64,000 nucleotides of DNA from Anodontia alba (Eukaryota > Mollusca > Bivalvia > Lucinida > Lucinidae): positions 754,501 to 818,500 of the forward strand of contig OZ024825.1 in the NCBI GenBank assembly GCA_964016985.1. Reading direction: 5' to 3'. The position numbers were made by a program, and so were the translations under genes. A model generated the notes under the pieces. It did no database searches and was not told the origin of the DNA. It saw nothing but the letters and a program-made list of their open reading frames with translations. Every line of letters begins with the position of its first letter. The first letter of the stretch is position 1. Below, one piece after another: positions 1 to 10,324 of the stretch.

Positions 1-78
1 TTAAGTCCACGTGTTGTAGATTTTATCATCAATGCATCTCTCTAAGAGAACCACGTCTAAGTATACAACAACAGCAAC

Positions 79-119
<41 letters not shown>
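79..119. repeat. (TAA)n microsatellite
   Basis: Uninterrupted trinucleotide run of about 13 units. Confidence 0.95.
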
Positions 120-120
<1 letters not shown>

Positions 121-190
121 CCACGTTAAAGTACAGACTATGTACAGCTATAATAATGACAAAAAATAATTGTTATAATAATAATGATCA

Positions 191-458
191 TAATGAACCG
201 GGGCACATCCAGACAGTCTGATCAAAATCTTAGCAGGACGATTGATCAGTACTAGATTACTAAACGTGTTACCCTCTATAAATAAAGTCGATTATTATTT
301 TTATTATTAGCAGGGTACTCTGTGGGTAACCAAGAATCCAAAGCGTCTTCATGCGAACAGCGAAGACTCTGATCAGACTGCGCGGATGCGCAGGCTGATC
401 TGAGTCTTCGCTGACGCACATTCAATATTGTAGGAAATTATATGCCCCGGTTCAATGT
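191..458. mobile_element. Family E palindromic MITE, degraded copy
   Basis: The ends TGAACCGGGGC and GCCCCGGTTCA are inverted repeats. The right half holds the family hairpin built on GATCAGACTGCGCGGATGCG followed by CTGATCTGAGTCTTCGCTG. The left half is eroded. No coding capacity is seen. Confidence 0.6.
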
Positions 459-772
459 AATATGCAAATACTGCTGATACTGGTAACGTTGGAACTGTAA
501 GCAGAAACGATTCAACGATCCAATTAAAACAAAAGGACAGAAATGATGTTAACAAACCAACCAAATTGCCAACATATTACAATATTGATTGTGTTGTGTT
601 CGTGCATGATTTATCTAAACCCATTGTAGTCTCTTTAAAATCCATTAGATTAAAACTGATATTGTTTTTCGGTCAACTTATAGATTATTGTTATTGAATA
701 GACTGTTAAATAGAGACTAAATCAGAGTGCTTGTTAAGAAGTATTAGGTGATTATAATGGGATTTTATTTCT

Positions 773-867
773 TCTCCTTAAAAACATATGAGGTGGGTAC
801 TCATTAGAAGCGCCTCGCTCGCTGAGGCGCTTCTAATGAGTACCCACAACATATGTTTTTAAGGAGA
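773..867. mobile_element. Solo core-1 hairpin (family B)
   Basis: Near-perfect 95-bp palindrome. The arms start TCTCCTTAAAAACATATG and end CATATGTTTTTAAGGAGA, and the inner arm reads GTACTCATTAGAAGCGCCTC. It lies about 180 bp upstream of the ankyrin gene start codon, so it is in the likely promoter or 5' UTR region. Whether it affects transcription is unknown. Confidence 0.8.
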
Positions 868-1044
868 ACTGGAGAAAATTATCCCAGAATTATCATCTTA
901 ACAAGTTCTCTGACAGTGTAGATTTCATTGTGGGTTGTGTTGAAACTTGCGTTTTGCACACTGGTAACTCCTGGACTGTTTCACTTCACTCGAGTAAACA
1001 TGATTAATTTAGAATTTAGTTTAAAAAATAATAAAATTCCTGGG

Positions 1045-1098
1045 ATGGATGGTAAAGAAGGAAGGGGATCTAGCACTCCTTCCACACCGGAAAGGCCG
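1045..1098 (+). CDS. Ankyrin-repeat protein, first coding exon
   Basis: This short exon encodes 18 residues rich in Gly, Ser, Thr and Pro (MDGKEGRGSSTPSTPERP) and ends at a near-ideal donor, CCG|GTAAGT. The donor is phase 0 and matches the phase-0 acceptor of the large exon at 4440. That exon lacks its own start codon, has a stop in frame just upstream (4410-4412), and opens with similar Ser/Pro-rich residues before its first ankyrin repeat. The ATG has G at -3 and +4. In-frame ATGs at 1000 (A at -3) and 928 could instead be the start and would add 15 or 39 residues. The DNA between 1000 and 1045 is AT-rich like a leader, so 1045 is preferred. What is seen: donor, phase and composition. The join to 4440 is inferred. 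Confidence 0.6.
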
Positions 1099-1297
1099 GT
1101 AAGTCCAAACACTAGTGTTTTAAACTCACATTTCTTTTATCAGCTGAAGAAAATGATAGCTGTCACAGACTTAGTTTTTGAACAAATTCGGTCGCCTTTG
1201 GGTCACTTCGAGTGCGTCCATATTATAAATAAAAATAAAACACAACACGGCATGATGCGTTCCGCTGTGGAACCAGTCGCTAAAAATATAATTTGAG

Positions 1298-1676
1298 TTG
1301 GGCCACAGCATTTCCTACAAGATTACACGTGCACCTACCGAAGACTCAGATCAGCCTGTGTGGAAGCGCAGATTGATCAAAATCTTCGTTGTTCGCCTGA
1401 AAACGCTTTAGATCCTTAGTAACAGATCGTCCGGCAAAGACTTTGATCAGGCCCTGAGATTATAAAACTTTTTACATGCTCTACTCAGCTGAGCATGAAA
1501 TGTATTTTGCTTATAAATCTTAAAATACCGACAATTTTTAAAACGTCTTTCATGCTCAGTTGAGTTGAGCATGAAAAAAGTTTTATAACCTCGGGGCCAG
1601 ACTGCGTGGATGCGCAGGCTGATCTGTGTCTTCGCTGGGCGCACACGCAACCTAGAATGGAGTGCCTTGCCCCCTC
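1298..1676. mobile_element. Family E MITE interrupted by another palindromic element
   Basis: The left half (GGGCCACAGCATTTCCTAC, then a GAAGACTCAGATCAGCCTG hairpin) and the right half (GACTGCGTGGATGCGCAGG to the end near 1676) are split by the insert at 1451-1597. It lies in the ankyrin-gene intron. Confidence 0.75.
1451..1597. mobile_element. Nested palindromic MITE with CAG target duplication
   Basis: The terminal inverted repeats start GCCCTGAGATTATAAAAC and end GTTTTATAACCTCGGGGC. The arms continue into CATGCTCnACTCAGCTGAGC-like inverted sequence for about 45 bp. The element is flanked by CAG at 1448-1450 and 1598-1600. Removing the insert and one CAG restores the family E motif GATCAGACTGCG, which fixes the boundaries. 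Confidence 0.85.
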
Positions 1677-2361
1677 TCATATCGAAACTGACGTTAGGAG
1701 ATCATTTATCTAAGTACATATACTTATTTCAGATCTGAGCTCATATCCTGTTTCATATGTTACTATATGTATAACGTATGTAATGTTCTTTTGAATGATT
1801 ATTGTTTATGAAGATTAGCTCGCGACGAGGTTGCGTAACCATGTGTAGCAAAAGAATTGCAATAAAGACGGTAACCAAACTGAAATGTCCAAAAATGTCA
1901 TGCTTAACGTATATAACGGAGAAGGCGAAATAGGTTAAGATGAGCGATAACAACAATACTATACTATGTAAGAAAAACTTGTTGTGGCTAGTGAGTTCAA
2001 AGTCCGCGCTATTCATTTGAGACACCAGCCAACTGAATTGGAAAGGACCCTTTCTATATTTATTGCGCAACGCAAGAAAAGGACTTTTATGGTGAACACA
2101 AACAGCGAATGTCTAAATCATCTTGCGCACGTGCACGGTCTGTTTAGAGCCTTCGTCGCACGCTTACAGAATCAATGGGTCCTTTGGAATATATCGGCTA
2201 AAAAGAAGGCCCTGACCAGAATGTGCGGATATTTGATTTTGCTGTAAGAGATTTACTGATTAAAATTTCGGGTTAAAATTATACTGAACAAGATTATTTA
2301 AACTTTTACTGACCGGCGGCTTGGAGGATACCTTACTGACACACATTCTGACACTGAGTGC

Positions 2362-2472
2362 ATGTAACCAGCAAACACATAATGTCATAACAACGTCGTT
2401 TCGACGTCGCTGCGACATCATGACGTCACGATGACGTCGAAGTGACGTCTTACGACGCTGTGTGTTTACCGA
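2362..2472. mobile_element. Family R ACGTC-rich palindromic MITE
   Basis: A block of repeated ACGTC/GACGT motifs in inverted order lies between AAACACATAATGTC and GCTGTGTGTTTACC. It contains the CRE-like octamer TGACGTCA near 2423. A related palindrome is at 11146-11235. Confidence 0.6.
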
Positions 2473-2775
2473 GAATGTACATTTAAACAAAACACCAAGA
2501 CAGGATAGGGGGAAACTGGGAGCTTTATTACTAACTAATTAAACGACTCCAATACTAGAAAGACTAGCGCGCCCACAAACAATGAAATACATGCATACAT
2601 ATAATTGAAGAAAACATATATCAAAGTCAGTAATTTATAGTCATATTGCGCGTCATTCACCCGCTTATGAACCTGCCACAAAAGCACAAACATATACTGC
2701 GAAATGTGTAATAATTGCATAAACCTAAACACAGATAAATTGACAGATAAGTATAACAATATGATTGCATAAACA

Positions 2776-2821
2776 TAGACAAATATAAAGTGATATTTTA
2801 GACAAATATAAAGTGATATTT
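2776..2821. repeat. Two-copy tandem repeat, 23-bp unit
   Basis: The unit starting TAGACAAATATAAAGTGATA occurs twice head to tail. Confidence 0.85.
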
Positions 2822-2824
2822 AAA

Positions 2825-3555
2825 CCACTAAAGTCATACTCCTTGCATAAGTTTCTAAGAGCAGTGTAAATAATTGTAAGTGGAAAATTAACCGTCCTCA
2901 CACTCTGACCATGTACACATTGTTATCAAAAAATAGGGAGGGTAACAATTTTGGGTGGGAATTTGAATTCGTAGGGAAAAAGCTGCTGTTTTGGCGCACA
3001 CCAAACCGACAAAGACATGTGAGATAAGGCTCTCAGAAACCCCCGCGAAAGGTCAACTATACCAGACTATAAGCGCTGCATGGTGGTTTGTCTAAACTCA
3101 ATTAAGGAACTTAATTCCACTTAAAAATCACACAGTTGATTAGGATTGGTCATTGTCAGTAATGACAGACGAACATCATACATTTAAAAATAGCATACAC
3201 CATTTTTGTTTCTGTCCTATAGTCACTTACTTAGGCTCTTAAAGTTAAGAAAATATTGTGTTATTCTGTACATTAAGTATATTCTAGTTAACATAAAATA
3301 TGGACCTCACTTTGTATTGATATAATGACGTCAGAGTAAAGTACATGTCGATTACTCGGCAAATTTAACACCTCTTTCACAATATTCATTAAATTGTATT
3401 ATTCCTATAAGTTAATGCTAACAAATAAATTTAAAAAGCTATTAATGGAAATCAATAAATATCCAAAGACGGCCTTCTCTTGTCTACCATGGCATTATAA
3501 AAAGCAATTCATTACTGGCAGACAGTTATAAAATGGGTAATAATAATCATTACAA
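2825..3555. other. Intron sequence, no recognised feature
   Basis: AT-rich DNA inside the inferred ankyrin-gene intron. I see no exon-like open frame with splice sites and no repeat shared with the rest of the window. Confidence 0.5.
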
Positions 3556-3559
3556 CCTT

Positions 3560-3798
3560 CAATTGAGCCGGGGCCCAGCATTTCCTACGGGATTGAATGG
3601 GCGCCCAGCGAAAACTCAGGTCAGCCTGCGCGGATGATCAGAGTCTTCGCTGTCCGCCCGAAGACGTTTTTGATTCTTGGCTCCCCACAGAGTGGCCTGT
3701 GAATATTCTGATCAGACGACGTGGATGCGCAGGCTGGTCTTAGTCTCCGCTGAATGCACATGCAGTCTTATGGGAAACACTGTAGCCCGGCGCAATTG
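3560..3798. mobile_element. Family E MITE
   Basis: The ends CAATTGAGCCGGGGC and GCCCGGCGCAATTG are inverted repeats. Two inner hairpin remnants hold GATCAGAGTCTTCGCTG and GATGCGCAGGCTGGTC. Confidence 0.75.
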
Positions 3799-3914
3799 TT
3801 GTATACAATTTGCCACAAGAGATACAGTCTACGAACGTATGCAAAATGCATAGATTCAGGTCAGCCTATGCATCCACGAAGTTTGTACATTTCGATAACC
3901 CAAATTCTGGATCG

Positions 3915-4085
3915 TTAACGCTTCATATGCTGAGTAAAAAATTCAGCAGACGACATTGTGAATTGTTTTCCTTATTTTGTTTCCAGAAAATAGACTTTAG
4001 AGACAATTTGCATGAAAGGTCAAAGTCTTTAGTCTGGAAAAAGAAAACAGAAAAATATGACCGGACTACCGTCTGCTGAAGACTA
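3915..4085. mobile_element. Family K palindromic MITE
   Basis: The left arm TTCAGCAGACGACATTGTGAA and right arm ACTACCGTCTGCTGAAG flank a central GACAATTTGCATGAAAGGTC. The same arm plan recurs at 34636, 35329 and 57080. Confidence 0.6.
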
Positions 4086-4176
4086 CCGTCTCCTTGAGCA
4101 CTTTGTTCTTGGTCAACACTGTTTGCTGAGACATGTCTGTCCGTATATTTATGGTAAATAGGACTGATAGGATATG

Positions 4177-4410
4177 AGTCGGGCCACATCATTTCCTACA
4201 AGATCGCATGTGCGCAAAGCAATGACTCAGATCAGCCTGCGCAAATGCGCAGGCTGATCAGAGTCATTGCTTTGCGCTTTATGGATAGTCAAACATTCAA
4301 GCTTACTTTAGACGCAGACAGAAGTTTTGCTTTGAATGTGTGAAAGCGCAGGCTGATCCGAGTCTTCGCTGAGCGAACACGCAATCTTGTAGGAAATGCT
4401 GTGCCCGACT
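4177..4410. mobile_element. Family E MITE abutting the ankyrin exon
   Basis: The left end AGTCGGGCCACATC and the right end GTGCCCGACT form the TIR. The first inner hairpin is perfect: GCAATGACTCAGATCAGCC pairs with CTGATCAGAGTCATTGC. The right end is only 29 bp before the exon at 4440, so the 3' splice signals start at the element edge. Confidence 0.8.
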
Positions 4411-4439
4411 AACGTCAGTTTTTTGTCATCTACTTCCAG

Positions 4440-5552
4440 TTGTCATCGGTACTTCCGGTGTCTCCACCTCCGATACCAAAGAGACTGATAAAGACAGCCC
4501 TACACCAAGCCGTCCTTGATGGTAGGCTTCATCAGGTACGCCTCCTGGTGGCAAAACATGGCGTCAACGTGGACGTGAAAGACGTATACGGACGTACACC
4601 ACTGATGCTGACATCAATGGTTGAGGAAGAGGCGGGCGCAAAAATGGCAAGAATTCTGATAAATGCGGGGGCGTCATTGAATTTGCGGGACAACATGGGC
4701 AGATCGGCTTTAAGTTTGGCGTGCTTGCATGGCAGAGAGTCAATTGTGAATGAAATTCTTGGTGGGGATATCTTAAATATAAATGAAGCAGACAATGACG
4801 GTTCTACACCACTGCACCACGCGGCATCCAGTGGTAATCCGAACATTGTAAGCCTTTTAGTGGAGTTCTTTGTAAAGTTTGGACTAGATGTGGACACAAG
4901 GAACAATTTGGGTTACACGGCCTTGTTAATGGCTTGTAGAAATGGTCACTTTGTTTCCGCTTATTACTTGCTGACGAAAGGAAATGCGTCGCCATCTCTG
5001 AGAGATGGCGAGACTTACTTGAATGCTACCGAGTGGACACATAAGTGTTCCCGACATCCTCAGATGTCATTACGTCGACTACTGGCGCCACCTAGTGCAC
5101 CAGCTTTCTCAAGGGAGTCAACTATGTATCAGAAAGCAATAACTCCAATCTGTAAACACACAAGTAGACAGAACACACTGTATCTCTCTTGGCCTCGTGA
5201 CGATCTTAATCTACAAAGGTGCGAGACATTTCTGGAAGGAAAAGACGCCCGGCAACTCGTCCTGAATGAAATTAGCAATCAGGAGTCTCTGAGCCGACCG
5301 ATTTCTGAAAAGAGCGTAAAGGCAAAACCCCATCCGCCAACAGCAAAACTTTTGGCATTGTCACGAAACCGACGGACGCGGTCGGCTCTTCCCACCGATA
5401 TGACGGCATTGTTTAAGATCTATTCCGATCAATACCAACCAGACTGGAGGCGAGAAAGGACGTCCATATCTTTACTCAAATCAAGAGACGCTAGAATGCC
5501 GTCAATTATCCGAACGTCGTCAAACCATCCGACGACGGAAGTAGCTAACTGA
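4440..5552 (+). CDS. Ankyrin-repeat protein, last exon
   Basis: An open frame of 370 codons plus TGA. It does not begin with ATG: the first codon is TTG, an in-frame stop lies at 4410-4412, the first internal Met is residue 56, and a pyrimidine-rich tract ending TACTTCCAG precedes it. It is therefore read as a terminal exon spliced in phase 0 from 1045-1098, giving about 388 residues. Five ankyrin repeats can be seen at exon residues 19-50, 51-87, 88-121, 122-158 and 159-192, with hallmarks such as TALHQAV, GRTPLM, GRSALSLAC, GSTPLHHAA and GYTALLMAC. The second and fourth repeats carry 4-5 extra residues. Residues 215-370 are Ser/Arg/Pro-rich and mostly disordered, with a conserved-looking stretch around TALFKIYSDQY. 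No signal peptide or membrane segment is seen. Ankyrin repeats mediate protein binding, so a cytosolic or nuclear scaffold is likely. The inserted-helix layout is reminiscent of ANKRD33/34-type proteins, but the orthologue is not established. Confidence 0.88.
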   Translation: MSSVLPVSPPPIPKRLIKTALHQAVLDGRLHQVRLLVAKHGVNVDVKDVYGRTPLMLTSMVEEEAGAKMARILINAGASLNLRDNMGRSALSLACLHGRESIVNEILGGDILNINEADNDGSTPLHHAASSGNPNIVSLLVEFFVKFGLDVDTRNNLGYTALLMACRNGHFVSAYYLLTKGNASPSLRDGETYLNATEWTHKCSRHPQMSLRRLLAPPSAPAFSRESTMYQKAITPICKHTSRQNTLYLSWPRDDLNLQRCETFLEGKDARQLVLNEISNQESLSRPISEKSVKAKPHPPTAKLLALSRNRRTRSALPTDMTALFKIYSDQYQPDWRRERTSISLLKSRDARMPSIIRTSSNHPTTEVAN

Positions 5553-5572
5553 CACACTATAAATCAAAAGTT

Positions 5573-5840
5573 TTGCATTTCCTAAGGGGGGCAGATACAC
5601 TTTCAGGGGAGGCAACTCTATCAGAATTATTTTTGGTCCTTCTGAAAAGGGTCTACTCTATATGGAAAGAATGCGCTCCCCGTAGGAGGAAATTCTTTCC
5701 TTTTAGGGTAGACCCCTTTCCAAAGGGGGGGCTTGGTGTGCAGGAATGCAGACAGAAAATCGCATGTACAAAATAGCAGAGAGTCTAAGACGTGTTTCTA
5801 GCCAGCCCCTTTAACTCTGGCGGCATGGCAGCACCATAAT
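5573..5840. mobile_element. Family M palindromic MITE
   Basis: Starts ACACTTTCAGGGGAGGCAAC. The inner palindrome pairs GGGTCTACTCTATATGGAAA with TTTCCTTTTAGGGTAGACCC around a GAATGCGCTCC centre. It starts 21 bp after the ankyrin stop codon and is probably in its 3' UTR. Other copies are at 13625, 19112, 42035, 62407 and 63730. Confidence 0.75.
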
Positions 5841-6105
5841 CCGCCGTTCGCAAGACAATATCTGTTATACTGACTTGTTAGATTTTTTGTATGATCATGT
5901 GTGCATGAAACTTAATATTCCAGGATTACACCAAGGTTTCAGTTCGGCTAAATATTTTATAATATTACACCTAATAAGTACTTGTTAATATTTCCCCTAA
6001 ACAGAGCGGGCACACAATGACAGATATGTATAATTCACAAAACTATTCTTTACCTGGTTTCTGTGATGTTCAACTATCATGTATTCACAACGTGAACACT
6101 AAATA
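5841..6105. other. Intergenic, no recognised feature
   Basis: Unique AT-rich DNA. No canonical AATAAA with a clear context for the ankyrin transcript was seen here. Confidence 0.4.
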
Positions 6106-6107
6106 GC

Positions 6108-6338
6108 GCACAACCTCTTTATAACACTATTGCTGGAATCCAGAGGAAAATTATGTTGCTAAATAACCATATCATATTATATCCAAACAAAATGTTAAGC
6201 TTATACCGGAAAATGACCATAAATGGTCTTTTATATATATATAATCTATACATTTTGTTTCGATACAATGTTTTGGGTCCCTTTTTAAACCATGTTATAT
6301 TCAAAACTGTGCTGTTTCAACGGCGTTATAAAGGGGTT
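6108..6338. mobile_element. Family L palindromic MITE
   Basis: The ends CACAACCTCTTTATAACAC and CGGCGTTATAAAGGGG are inverted repeats, and the inner arms pair ATAACCATATCATATTAT with AACCATGTTATATTC. The TIR style recalls pogo/Tigger elements (CCTCNTTATAAC). Related copies are at 50503 and 56454. Confidence 0.7.
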
Positions 6339-6499
6339 CCTATGTATCGCGTTACTGCAGTGAGTCGAACCGTCATTACGACTGTGTCTCACTTTACAAA
6401 AACGCAAAACTATTAGCATCACCTAGCGGGAAATAATAAAACTGCCGAAAACAGACATGAAACCTTTGACAAAGTGAATATGTGTGGAATGTTTCATCA

Positions 6500-7017
6500 C
6501 TTAGATATTAAGCATGTTTGGTGTTGTAGGCGAAAGTTTCAATGGACCAAATTGTATTTGCTAAGAACAAATGAGATGGCATTTTACATGAATCGTCTCC
6601 TTCGAATAAAATATTATTTTATTTCTCATAACAAACTCAGAAACTAGGGAAAGTGTTTTAAACGATTGGATCTCGTGTCTACTTTGACTGTTCCACCGCA
6701 TATTTCAGCAGACACACCTTAAGAGTAGAAACCATTTTTTCCAAATACTTGGGAGAGAATCTAGTATTTACAAACGGTGTCTACCTTTGCAACATGGCGG
6801 GGAAATCTTCCAGATTTCGACACCTTGCATTTGGACAAAGTCACTAGACTGCGTGTCTAAACTATACTGGCGAAAATTGCTCCTGAACAAACTGCCCCGT
6901 ATAGGATGAATTGTTTACTGAGGTAGTCCTGTCCAAATATTTAGGATAAATACGGAAGTGCAAATTTTTGGAACGTTCGCAATGAAGTGACCGTCCTTGG
7001 AAGTCAGTAGAACTGCA
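6500..7017. other. Intergenic, no recognised feature
   Basis: No open frame with splice signals and no shared repeat was found. Confidence 0.4.
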
Positions 7018-7346
7018 CACTGTAAAAATGTCCCGTTGATTTTACGGTAAAATACTGGCAACTGGCTGCCAGCGCATTCACCGTACATTTTACGGGCGCT
7101 TTTAGATTACTTACAGAAATATTCACGCATGGCAGGGCAAACTAGGGTAAGTAGTTAGGTTATGTAGGACATAGTCCTGTAGTAGGGTTGTGAGATACCC
7201 TATCTTAAGCTTACCCATCCTTATCCCATCCTACGAGGTAATTACTGCGAAAGTTCTACAAGCGCCTGTAAAATTTAAGGTAAATGAGCTGGCAGCCATT
7301 TGCCAGTATTTTACTATAAAATCTACGGGATTTTTTTACAGTGCGA
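7018..7346. mobile_element. hAT-like MITE with long TIRs
   Basis: Starts CACTGTAAAAATGTCCCG and ends CGGGATTTTTTTACAGTG. The arms continue inward with TTTTACGGTAAAATACTGGC opposite GCCAGTATTTTACTATAAAA and a CTGGCTGCCAG/CTGGCAGCC pair. CACTG termini are typical of hAT-derived elements. No clear 8-bp target duplication could be read. Confidence 0.75.
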
Positions 7347-7639
7347 CCGTTAGAATATCTATATTTATTTATTACTTAATTTATGTATTTTTGTTCGTTT
7401 ATTTGTTTAATTTATGTGTTTTGATGTGTTTTATTATGGGTGCTACCAATGGACATTTGTATTACATGTAATGCCACACAATAAGTTATTATAATTATTC
7501 GGACACCGTAATCCTTTTATCCCTGAATTTCTGGTGGACTCTTCCATCTCCGAATCTGGTCAGAACCACTGTTCCAATTTCAGTGTAAAAAAGGATAGTT
7601 TTATGTAACATGTACTTCATTCGTTCGAAGTTCTTTTTT

Positions 7640-7662
7640 TTTTTTTTTTTCATAGTTTCCGT
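7640..7662. repeat. Poly-T tract
   Basis: Homopolymer inside otherwise unique sequence. Confidence 0.9.
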
Positions 7663-7854
7663 CATATTTTCCGTCAACGTGTCTGTAGCAATTAAAAGTT
7701 CACCTGGGTGTAGATACACATTTCAGTGTCAGTTTTAGGCCTGCCTGTCGGAATACTAACTGTTCTTTCGACATTATTCGGAAAGACGTTTTTGCTAAGC
7801 GTTTTATTTTAATGTAAATATTTTATTTAGATTGATCATATCTTTTGGATAGTC

Positions 7855-7961
7855 CCCAATAAGCATTCTTTATAAATCTATAGCGAGCCGTTGGCGGCCC
7901 GTCAGGGTAGCTGACGGGCCTCTAACGGCCCGCTATAGATTTATAAAGAATGCTAGCTGGG
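7855..7961. mobile_element. Family I GC-core palindromic MITE
   Basis: The 107-bp palindrome runs from CCCAATAAGCATTCTTTATA to TATAAAGAATGCTAGCTGGG. The core arms pair GGCGGCCCGTCAGG with CTGACGGGCC. Copies of the same length are at 9493 and 57715. Confidence 0.85.
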
Positions 7962-8246
7962 TCTACTTATCAGAAACCATTTGTCGTTCTGTTTATGTGC
8001 TTTGTTCCTAAATACTTACCGTAAAATTCAATTACAGCTAAAACATTTTTATCTAAGAATATATATATTATTTTTATTTGATTTTTTCTTTGGCTTTTTG
8101 ATGATTCATGACAATATTGTGAAATTGTGAAAATTTCAGAAAATTTGAACAAGTGAAACTTGTTGAAAACCTGCCTCCAATTTACCTACTCTACCAATTT
8201 CTGAATAATTTGCAGTCATTTTTATAAGCCCGTTTTGAAACAAAAA

Positions 8247-8277
<31 letters not shown>

Positions 8278-8293
8278 AATAAAATAAAATAAA
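8247..8293. repeat. (AAAT)n microsatellite
   Basis: About eight AAAT units followed by AAAAT variants. Confidence 0.95.
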
Positions 8294-8319
8294 CACGGAC
8301 ATATTATGTTATGGCGTTG

Positions 8320-9215
8320 TCCGGCAATCCGCCCGCCCGTTCGTCGTAAGCAATTCTTGTGCGCGCCATAAATAGGTAACCGTAAGGAATATTTTGATGA
8401 AGCTTTATAACAATGTGTATGAGGTCAAGACGGCATGTCGCGTACACAAATGATTGCGCTCACTTCCTTAGTTTCTGAGTTACTTCCCTTTGATTAGTTT
8501 TTTTCAGACTATCATTGTTTGCACCATAACTTGGTAACCGTACGGAATATCTGGATGAAACTTCATAGCAATGTGTATGCGGTCAAGACGGCGTGTCGCG
8601 TGCAAACAGGATTGCTCTCCCTTTCTTACTTTCTGAGTTACTTCCATTTGATTAGATTTTTTATACTATCGTTGAGCGCGCCATAAGAAAGTAACCATAC
8701 GGAATATCTTGATGAAACTTTATAGCAATATGTATGAGGTTAAGATGATGTGTCACGTATAAAAAGGATTGCTCTCCCTTTCTCAATTTCTGAGTTACTT
8801 CCTTTTGATTATATTTAACTGACCTTGTGTGCACCATAAGTAGGTAACTATACAGAATATCGACGAAACTTTACAGCATTGTGTATGAGGTTAAGACATA
8901 CCAAAAAGGTTGCTCTCGCTTTCTTACTTTCCGAGTTACTTCCCTTTTATTACTTTCTTTTCACACTATCCTTACGCTTGTCATAATTAGATAACCACAT
9001 GGAATATATTGATGAAACTATATAGCAATGTGTATGAGGTCAAGATGGCGTGACAATACAAAAAAAGATTGCTCTCCCTGTCTTAGTTTCTGAGTCACTT
9101 TCCTTTGATTAGTTTTTTGTAGACTATCCTTGTGCGCCCCATAACTCGGTAGCCATACTATTCTTTTTTCAGATTATCCTTCTTCCCGCCATAACTAGGC
9201 AACCATATGGCAACA
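8320..9215. repeat. Tandem array, about 155-bp unit
   Basis: The landmark CCATAAnnNGGTAACCnTAC recurs at about 8366, 8525, 8681, 8835, 8981 and 9140, giving spacings of 146-159 bp, with a shortened last unit at 9191. Each unit also contains ATGAAACTTTATAGCAATGT, TATGAGGTCAAGA and a TCTGAGTTACTTCC block. Units are diverged, so the array is old. The function is unknown. Confidence 0.9.
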
Positions 9216-9492
9216 TAACGAGGGTTTATTTGTAAAAGTCCACATATTTTACGCCTTTGTCTAGCTATATTGATGGGTACCCTTGTAAAATGGTAAATTG
9301 GCGTATATTGCCCAGTTTTGCGATGCTTTTGTTACTGTGGGAACATGAAAATATTAGATTTTATTTTATAACCAATGAATAGAAGAAAAAAACAAAAAAA
9401 AACAAAAAAAAACACTTTTTTATGCATATGAGGTTACAACAAATAGTTTTGGATTGAATCGTGTCAACAGTTTGCAAATTTACTGCCTTTGT

Positions 9493-9599
9493 CCCAGCTA
9501 GCATTCCTTATAAATCTATAGCGGGCCGTTATCGGCCCGTCAGCTACCCTGATAGGCCGATAGCGGCCCGCTATAGATTTATGTAGAATGCTTACTGGG
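9493..9599. mobile_element. Family I GC-core palindromic MITE
   Basis: Runs from CCCAGCTAGCATTCCTTATA to TTTATGTAGAATGCTTACTGGG. The centre pairs ATCGGCCCGTCAG with CTGATAGGCCGAT. Confidence 0.85.
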
Positions 9600-10216
9600 A
9601 TGTAAAGTGCCAGGCAAAAATCCACGTTCCAAAAGATGTCAAAAGCAGAGTAAAAGAAAATACCTCAATCCTCAATTTAGAACTCGGTATCCTTGCGCGG
9701 CGGAACATCGCACGCAAAAATGATGTGTAACATTGAAAAAGAACTCTTATGCCACATCCAAACATCAAAGACAGTGAGTGTCCGCTCACAATAACATTCA
9801 ACAGAGAAGGTCCTGGTCAGACTGCACGGAACAAAGAAGGATCCTGGTTTGGTGTTATATTGCGGTTCAGATTATTCATAGTACAAAATCCACTCCGTCA
9901 GCCTTCTTTGTAATTTCATGTTAAAATTTACATTAAGGGTTTGAATATTTAAAGATTTCTGCACGCGCGAGTAATGCTTTCAAGCTAAACTTTTTGTTAG
10001 ACATATAAATCAACCAGAACTGATTTCACTGGAAAGTTTTGCCGTTTCATTGAACTGCTTCTGTCGCTGCTACTGTTACTGCTGCTGATCAACATCCCAT
10101 CAACAATATTTCAGTCATTTCGGGACGACCCTAGAGGCAAACGAAACGAATAACAGTATATCGCACGAGTATGTGAAGATTACCCAGCGATTGAAAGGCG
10201 AGCAATTGAGCAAACC
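9600..10216. other. Intergenic, possible promoter/leader of an unknown transcript
   Basis: No repeat was recognised. The last part (about 10110-10216) could be a leader for the short candidate exon that follows. A possible acceptor-like CAATATTTCAG occurs near 10115. Confidence 0.25.
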
Positions 10217-10244
10217 ATGAATATTTTGCCTCTAATATTATTCG
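10217..10244 (+). CDS. Weak candidate first exon
   Basis: ATG with A at -3 is followed by eight mostly hydrophobic codons (MNILPLILF) and then a donor-like G|GTAAGA. That would suit the start of a secreted or membrane protein. No downstream exon was recognised, so chance is a good alternative. Confidence 0.15.
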
Positions 10245-10324
10245 GTAAGATTTTAGTGCCTCTTGGGAATATAGTTTTACTTTGATATTAATGTGGGACG
10301 TAATGTAAGAAGAGTGTCCTCATT

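Noticed and set aside
928..1296. A single 122-residue gene
   Set aside because: The frame runs through an excellent GTAAGT donor at 1099 and loses protein-like composition after it, so only the part before the donor is taken as coding.
4440..4442. TTG as translation start of the ankyrin protein
   Set aside because: Animal nuclear genes do not normally start at TTG, and the position directly follows a splice acceptor.
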